In this document: positions 6,049 to 8,591 of the stretch, piece by piece
Layout of the letters: each line of letters opens with the position of its first letter
Numbering within the stretch: the first letter of the stretch is position 1
Origin: Planctomycetota bacterium
GTDB taxonomy: Bacteria; Planctomycetota; Phycisphaerae; Phycisphaerales; UBA1924
Reading direction: 5' to 3'
Length of the DNA stretch: 8,591 bases
Assembly: GCA_023434205.1 (NCBI GenBank)
Contig: JAEYTB010000268.1
Span: 1-8,591 of the forward strand
The notes under the pieces: model-generated
Seen by the model: the letters and a program-made list of their open reading frames with translations, nothing else
Database searches by the model: none
Told to the model about the DNA's origin: nothing
Translations under genes and position numbers: made by a program

Positions 6049-6594
6049 ATGGACAAAGCCGCGCTCGCCAGGGCCATCGCTGATATCGCCGTGCTCAAAG
6101 GGACGTTTACGCTCCGCTCGGGGAAGACGTCGAGCTACTACCTGGACAAGTACCTGTTCTCGACGCGGCCGGAGCTGCTGAAGGGGCTGGGGCCGCTGTT
6201 CGCGGAGCGGATCGGCGCGGTCGAGCAGCGGCTGGGCGTGAAGGCGGACCGGCTGGCGGGGGCGGAGCTGGGGGGCATCCCGCTGGTGACGGTCGCGAGC
6301 CTGACCACGGGCAAGCCGTGCCTCTTTATCCGCAACAAGAAGAAGGACTACGGCACCTCGAAGCAGCTTGAGGGCGTGGTGAACAACGGCGAACGGGTGA
6401 TCCTGCTGGAGGATGTCGCGACCACGGCGGGGCAGGCGCTGGAGGCGGTGTCGGTGCTGCGGGAGGCGGGGGCGCAGGTGCTCGCTGTGATCGCGACGAT
6501 CGACCGGCTGGAGGGGGCGCGCGAGAACGTGGAGAAGGAAGGTCTCGTGTTTGAGGCCCTGTTCACGCGGCGTGACCTGGGCGTGGGCGATTGA
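6049..6594 (+). CDS. pyrE: Orotate phosphoribosyltransferase
   Basis: Transfers the phosphoribosyl group of PRPP to orotate, giving orotidine 5'-monophosphate in de novo UMP synthesis; cytoplasmic, usually a dimer. The product has 181 residues, near the short end for bacterial PyrE. Motifs in order are 'FTLRSGKTSSYYLDKY' (20-35), the orotate/PRPP-binding N-terminal segment; 'GAELGGIPL' (71-79); the catalytic loop 'IRNKKKDYGTSKQLEG' (94-109), with lysines 97-99; and the PRPP-binding signature 'VILLEDVATTAGQALEAV' (117-134). The ATG at 6049 is preferred because it begins just before the first helix; a frame open from 5977 adds an unlikely 24-residue Gly/Ala/Arg-rich leader. No Shine-Dalgarno sequence is visible. 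No other pyrimidine gene is nearby. The stop lies 6 bases from the stop of the convergent PAC2 gene. Confidence 0.95.
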   Translation: MDKAALARAIADIAVLKGTFTLRSGKTSSYYLDKYLFSTRPELLKGLGPLFAERIGAVEQRLGVKADRLAGAELGGIPLVTVASLTTGKPCLFIRNKKKDYGTSKQLEGVVNNGERVILLEDVATTAGQALEAVSVLREAGAQVLAVIATIDRLEGARENVEKEGLVFEALFTRRDLGVGD

Positions 6595-6600
6595 CGCCGT

Positions 6601-7647
6601 TCAGTCGGCCCGCTTGAAGAGGTCCAGGAAGCGGTCCTCGTACTGCTTGAAGACACCCAGGCGGTCCAGCTCGTCCTTCAGGCGCATGGCGCGGTTGCGG
6701 TCCTTCGCGGCCTCGACGAACATCTGCTCGATGCGGTTGCGGGTGCCAAAGTCCAGGGCCACGGCCTTGGGCTCGGCCTCGCTGACGGGCTTGCCGGGGC
6801 TGGGCTCGGTAAGGCCCTCGGGCTTCTCGATCGTGCCGGTGGCGTCGCCGCCCTCCTCGATCTCCGCCTCCTCATCGTCGGCGAGCTCATCGAGGTCGAT
6901 GGCGCGGTCGCTCTGCTTCATGCGCTCCATGAGCTCGACGAGGGCCTCTTCGACCGCCTTGGCGTGGCCGTTGAGCTCTTCCATGTCGATCTCGACGCCG
7001 GCGAGGGTGTTGAACGCGCCCAGCACCGCCGCCGCGGCCTTGGGGTTGGGCACCGCCGCGGCGAAGAAGGGGATCTCGCCCAGCATGCACAGCCCCGAGA
7101 GGCCGATCTGGGAGGCCGCGCCGAGCAGCACACCATTGAGCCCGCCGATCTGGCCGTCCTCGAGCGTGCGGATCTCAAGGCGGCGCAGCTCGTCGAGCAT
7201 CTGCTGGTCGGTGGCGGCGCCGACGACGCGGGGGTCCCCGGCGGGGTGGAGCTGGGAGGCGAGCGAGGCGAAGGTGATGAGCCGCTCGATGTTGAGCTCC
7301 GAGGCACGGTCGAGCAGCTCGTGGGCGAAGGCGTAGGTGCCGCTGGTGGGCTGGGCCTCGCCCAGGAAGACGTAGAGGTCGCGCCCGCCGGGTTCGGGGT
7401 TCTTCCACTTGTAGATGACCGAGCGGGGCATGTGGGGCGGGACGATCACGCCCTCCTTGACGGTGACCTGCTGAATATCAAAGTGGCCGCGGGGGAAGAG
7501 CTCGGCGACGGGCCGCATCTCGAGCTCCTGCACCAGGTAGCCCGCGGCGATCACCGCGACGTTTCCCATGCCGGGCCACGCGGCGACCATCCAAGGGCGC
7601 GGGCCCTCGGGCTTCTTCTTGCGGGGCTGTTCGGGCTTCTTGGCCAT
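6601..7647 (-). CDS. PAC2-family protein with acidic linker and helical C-terminal extension
   Basis: Product of 348 residues. After a Lys/Pro-rich start (1-17), 'WMVAAWPGMGNVAVIAAGYL' (19-38) matches the opening of the PAC2 (proteasome assembly chaperone 2) fold. It is followed by 'LYVFLGEAQPTSG' (91-103), 'LITFASLASQLHP' (123-135), 'GGLNGVLLGAA' (168-178) and 'CMLGEIPFFAAAVPNPKAA' (187-205), all typical of the family. Bacterial members have no settled function; eukaryotic and archaeal relatives help assemble proteasomes. Residues ~250-295 are an Asp/Glu/Pro-rich, probably disordered linker. Residues ~299-348 form a charged helical tail ('RNRIEQMFVEAAKDRNRA'). The start is uncertain. ATGs exist at 7647, 7656 and 7710, none has a good ribosome binding site, and I chose the one nearest the conserved fold. 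Starting at 7710 would add 'MLLVSCGGCIDAPGAVEL', unlike the family. No membrane segment or signal peptide is seen. Confidence 0.87.
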   Translation of the reverse strand: MAKKPEQPRKKKPEGPRPWMVAAWPGMGNVAVIAAGYLVQELEMRPVAELFPRGHFDIQQVTVKEGVIVPPHMPRSVIYKWKNPEPGGRDLYVFLGEAQPTSGTYAFAHELLDRASELNIERLITFASLASQLHPAGDPRVVGAATDQQMLDELRRLEIRTLEDGQIGGLNGVLLGAASQIGLSGLCMLGEIPFFAAAVPNPKAAAAVLGAFNTLAGVEIDMEELNGHAKAVEEALVELMERMKQSDRAIDLDELADDEEAEIEEGGDATGTIEKPEGLTEPSPGKPVSEAEPKAVALDFGTRNRIEQMFVEAAKDRNRAMRLKDELDRLGVFKQYEDRFLDLFKRAD

Positions 7648-7829
7648 TGCACACATGAGTTCGACCGCGCCTGGAGCATCGATGCACCCCCCGCACGACA
7701 CCAGGAGCATGGTCGATGGGCTTCAAGCAAACGTGAAAGTTGGCGGTTGGGCAGAGAATTGCCCGGGTGAAGTGTGGACGCGGCCTGAGCGGCACATGAA
7801 ACGGGACCGTTGACTGCCACAATGGCGGC
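7648..7829 (-). other. Spacer upstream of the PAC2 gene with no TA dinucleotide
   Basis: These 182 bases separate two same-strand genes. They contain no TA step on either strand, so no canonical -10 hexamer can exist here. A weak hairpin lies within it. I see no small gene. Either the two genes are co-transcribed, or the PAC2 promoter is of another kind or lies elsewhere. Confidence 0.5.
7749..7764 (-). terminator. Weak hairpin downstream of the DUF6584-like gene
   Basis: GGGCA and TGCCC form a perfect 5-bp stem around a 6-base loop, about 65 bases after the stop codon of the gene at 7830. No T-run follows on the minus strand, so intrinsic termination is doubtful. It may be incidental in such GC-rich DNA. 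Confidence 0.2.
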
Positions 7830-8321
7830 TCAACCGGCCAGACCGACGAGCCACCGCACGATGGTGATCAGCCCGACGACCACGGACGCGCCGAGCAGGA
7901 GCAGCACCAATCCGCAGCCCCAGCCGAAGGTCTTGTCCCTCCAGTCCGCCTTGGGTTTCGAGGGCGGTTCATCGAAGGGCGGGCCCAGCTCGCTGAGACG
8001 CACGGCGACCTGCGGGGGAAGGGCGGCGCGCGAGCCGTAGCGCGCGAACCGCGGCAGCGCGAGCAGGAGCTGGCGCGGCTGGGGACCGTGCCGGGCCCTG
8101 AAGCGCTCGATCGCTGCGGGTGATTCGGGGTCGCTGGACTCGCACACGAAGTACCAGCGGCCGGCTTCTTCGGGGTCCCCCATGCGCGTGCTGAGGCGGG
8201 CGATCTGCTCGCACGCCGCGGCGTCGTAGCCCTGGTTGCGGACAAAGGAGACCAGCCGCCGGCGTGCGGAGCCGAGGTCGCCGGCGGCTTCATCGCGTTT
8301 GGCGCGGTCGAGGGCGTTCAC
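7830..8321 (-). CDS. DUF6584-like protein with C-terminal membrane segment
   Basis: Product of 163 residues with no known biochemical function. The N-terminal half, 'ALDRAKRDEAAGDLGSARRR' (3-22) through 'RMGDPEEAGRWYFVCES' (46-62), reads like the TPR-like helical pair of proteins I recall as DUF6584, in which a helix-turn-helix precedes a 'GD..AGRWWYL' motif. The middle is Arg/Pro-rich. Residues ~134-157 ('GCGLVLLLLGASVVVGLITI') are a clear transmembrane helix, so the body probably sits in the cytoplasm as a tail-anchored protein. I chose the GTG at 8321 because AGGA lies 6 bases upstream. An in-frame GTG at 8336 would add five residues, but it appears to be a by-product of a 10-base tandem duplication. 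The gene follows the SUFU-domain gene by a few bases and is probably co-transcribed with it. Confidence 0.78.
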   Translation of the reverse strand: MNALDRAKRDEAAGDLGSARRRLVSFVRNQGYDAAACEQIARLSTRMGDPEEAGRWYFVCESSDPESPAAIERFRARHGPQPRQLLLALPRFARYGSRAALPPQVAVRLSELGPPFDEPPSKPKADWRDKTFGWGCGLVLLLLGASVVVGLITIVRWLVGLAG

Positions 8322-8326
8322 GGGTG

Positions 8327-8346
8327 GTCCTGTCACGTCCTGTCAC
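8327..8346. repeat. Perfect 10-base tandem duplication at a gene junction
   Basis: The 10-base unit GTCCTGTCAC occurs twice head to tail at 8327-8336 and 8337-8346. Read on the minus strand, each copy is GTGACAGGAC: a GTG overlapping TGA, followed by AGGA. The first copy holds the stop codon of the SUFU gene. The second supplies the ribosome binding site for the GTG at 8321 and creates the extra in-frame GTG at 8336. Confidence 0.85.
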
Positions 8347-8591
8347 ACGCAGACGTTGGGACGCTGCGGGTCGGCGAGGTGGGCGGGGTCGATCTCGCAC
8401 TCCTCGAACTTCTCGATGAGCGCCATGATGCCGTGCTCAAGCTTGAAGTCCATCTCCTCGGCGAAGAGCGGGACAAGCGCGTAGAAGGCGGTGGTTCCAC
8501 CGTCCGTGCTCAGCTCGGCGAAGCCGTCCTTCAGGATGTCGCCCGAGAGCACGAGGACCCCGACGAAGGGGCAGTCGGGGGTGTAGAGCTC
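8343..8591 (-). CDS. Suppressor-of-fused (SUFU) domain protein, C-terminal part; 5' end beyond window
   Basis: The frame is open to the window edge, giving 82 visible residues of a longer protein. The GTG at 8552 lies inside the domain and is not the true start. 'FYALVPLFAEEMDFKLEHG' followed by 'ALIEKFEECEIDP' and a terminal 'RPNVCV' matches the end of bacterial SUFU-domain proteins as I know them ('..P.Y.EE...KLE.G...L...F', then 'R.NV'). SUFU is the Hedgehog-pathway regulator in animals. Bacterial relatives are mostly uncharacterised, and a branch has been proposed as immunity proteins of polymorphic toxin systems. No toxin gene is visible in the window, though the upstream side is cut off. 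The stop codon lies in a tandem duplication that also carries the next gene's start signals, so the pair is probably an operon. Confidence 0.75.
   Translation of the reverse strand, partial: ELYTPDCPFVGVLVLSGDILKDGFAELSTDGGTTAFYALVPLFAEEMDFKLEHGIMALIEKFEECEIDPAHLADPQRPNVCV

Noticed and set aside
7648..7710. PAC2 gene starting at 7710 with a CGGC-containing leader, possibly a lipoprotein-like or metal-binding start
   Set aside because: The leader is short, lacks a basic n-region and a long hydrophobic core, and is followed by a Lys-rich stretch; a lipoprotein signal is not supported.
6964..7770. Plus-strand open frame of about 270 codons opposite the PAC2 gene
   Set aside because: Gly/Asp/Val/Leu-rich shadow with no motif; the minus strand holds a well-marked PAC2 fold and its linker.
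7816..7829. GCCA/TGGC mini-hairpin directly after the DUF6584-like stop codon
   Set aside because: Only a 4-bp stem with no T-run; expected by chance in this composition.

Overview
The window looks like chromosomal DNA from a planctomycete, most likely of the class Phycisphaerae. The base composition is very GC-rich with G/C-ending codons. The secreted protein at the left edge ends in two copies of the 'DFDGDG...GTDADIEAFF..LAG' calcium-loop motif with flanking cysteines, a C-terminal tail I associate with that group. No tRNA, rRNA, CRISPR array, insertion sequence, integrase or phage gene is visible. This is ordinary, densely packed chromosome rather than an accessory island.

Layout, left to right. 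(1) 119-2320 (+) encodes a large secreted protein of about 14 beta-propeller-like repeats with a dockerin-like C-terminal tail. (2) 2360-4873 (+) is a tight three-gene cluster: HMG-CoA lyase, then two crotonase-superfamily proteins, joined by an ATGA overlap and a 10-base gap. It fits the end of leucine catabolism: 3-methylglutaconyl-CoA hydration to HMG-CoA, then cleavage to acetoacetate and acetyl-CoA. The middle gene lacks both catalytic glutamates of the superfamily, so the cluster may carry one active and one non-hydratase paralogue. (3) 4877-5965 (-) encodes an exported, helix-rich protein of unknown function. It shares an 83-base divergent promoter region with (4) 6049-6594 (+), pyrE, of UMP synthesis. 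(5) 6601-7647 (-) encodes a PAC2-family protein with an unusual acidic linker and helical tail. (6) 7830-8321 (-) encodes a DUF6584-like protein with a C-terminal membrane segment, and (7) 8343-8591 (-) is the C-terminal part of a Suppressor-of-fused-domain protein that runs off the right edge.

Smaller points of interest are as follows. Possible leaderless promoters, with a TAnnnT hexamer exactly 6 bases before the start codon, precede both the HMG-CoA lyase and pyrE. A perfect inverted repeat lies between the two candidate divergent -10 elements at 6019-6042. A perfect 10-base tandem duplication at the SUFU/DUF6584 junction duplicates a stop/start/ribosome-binding cassette. Convergent gene pairs are separated by only 3 and 6 bases. 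All functional calls come from reading motifs by eye; no searches were run.
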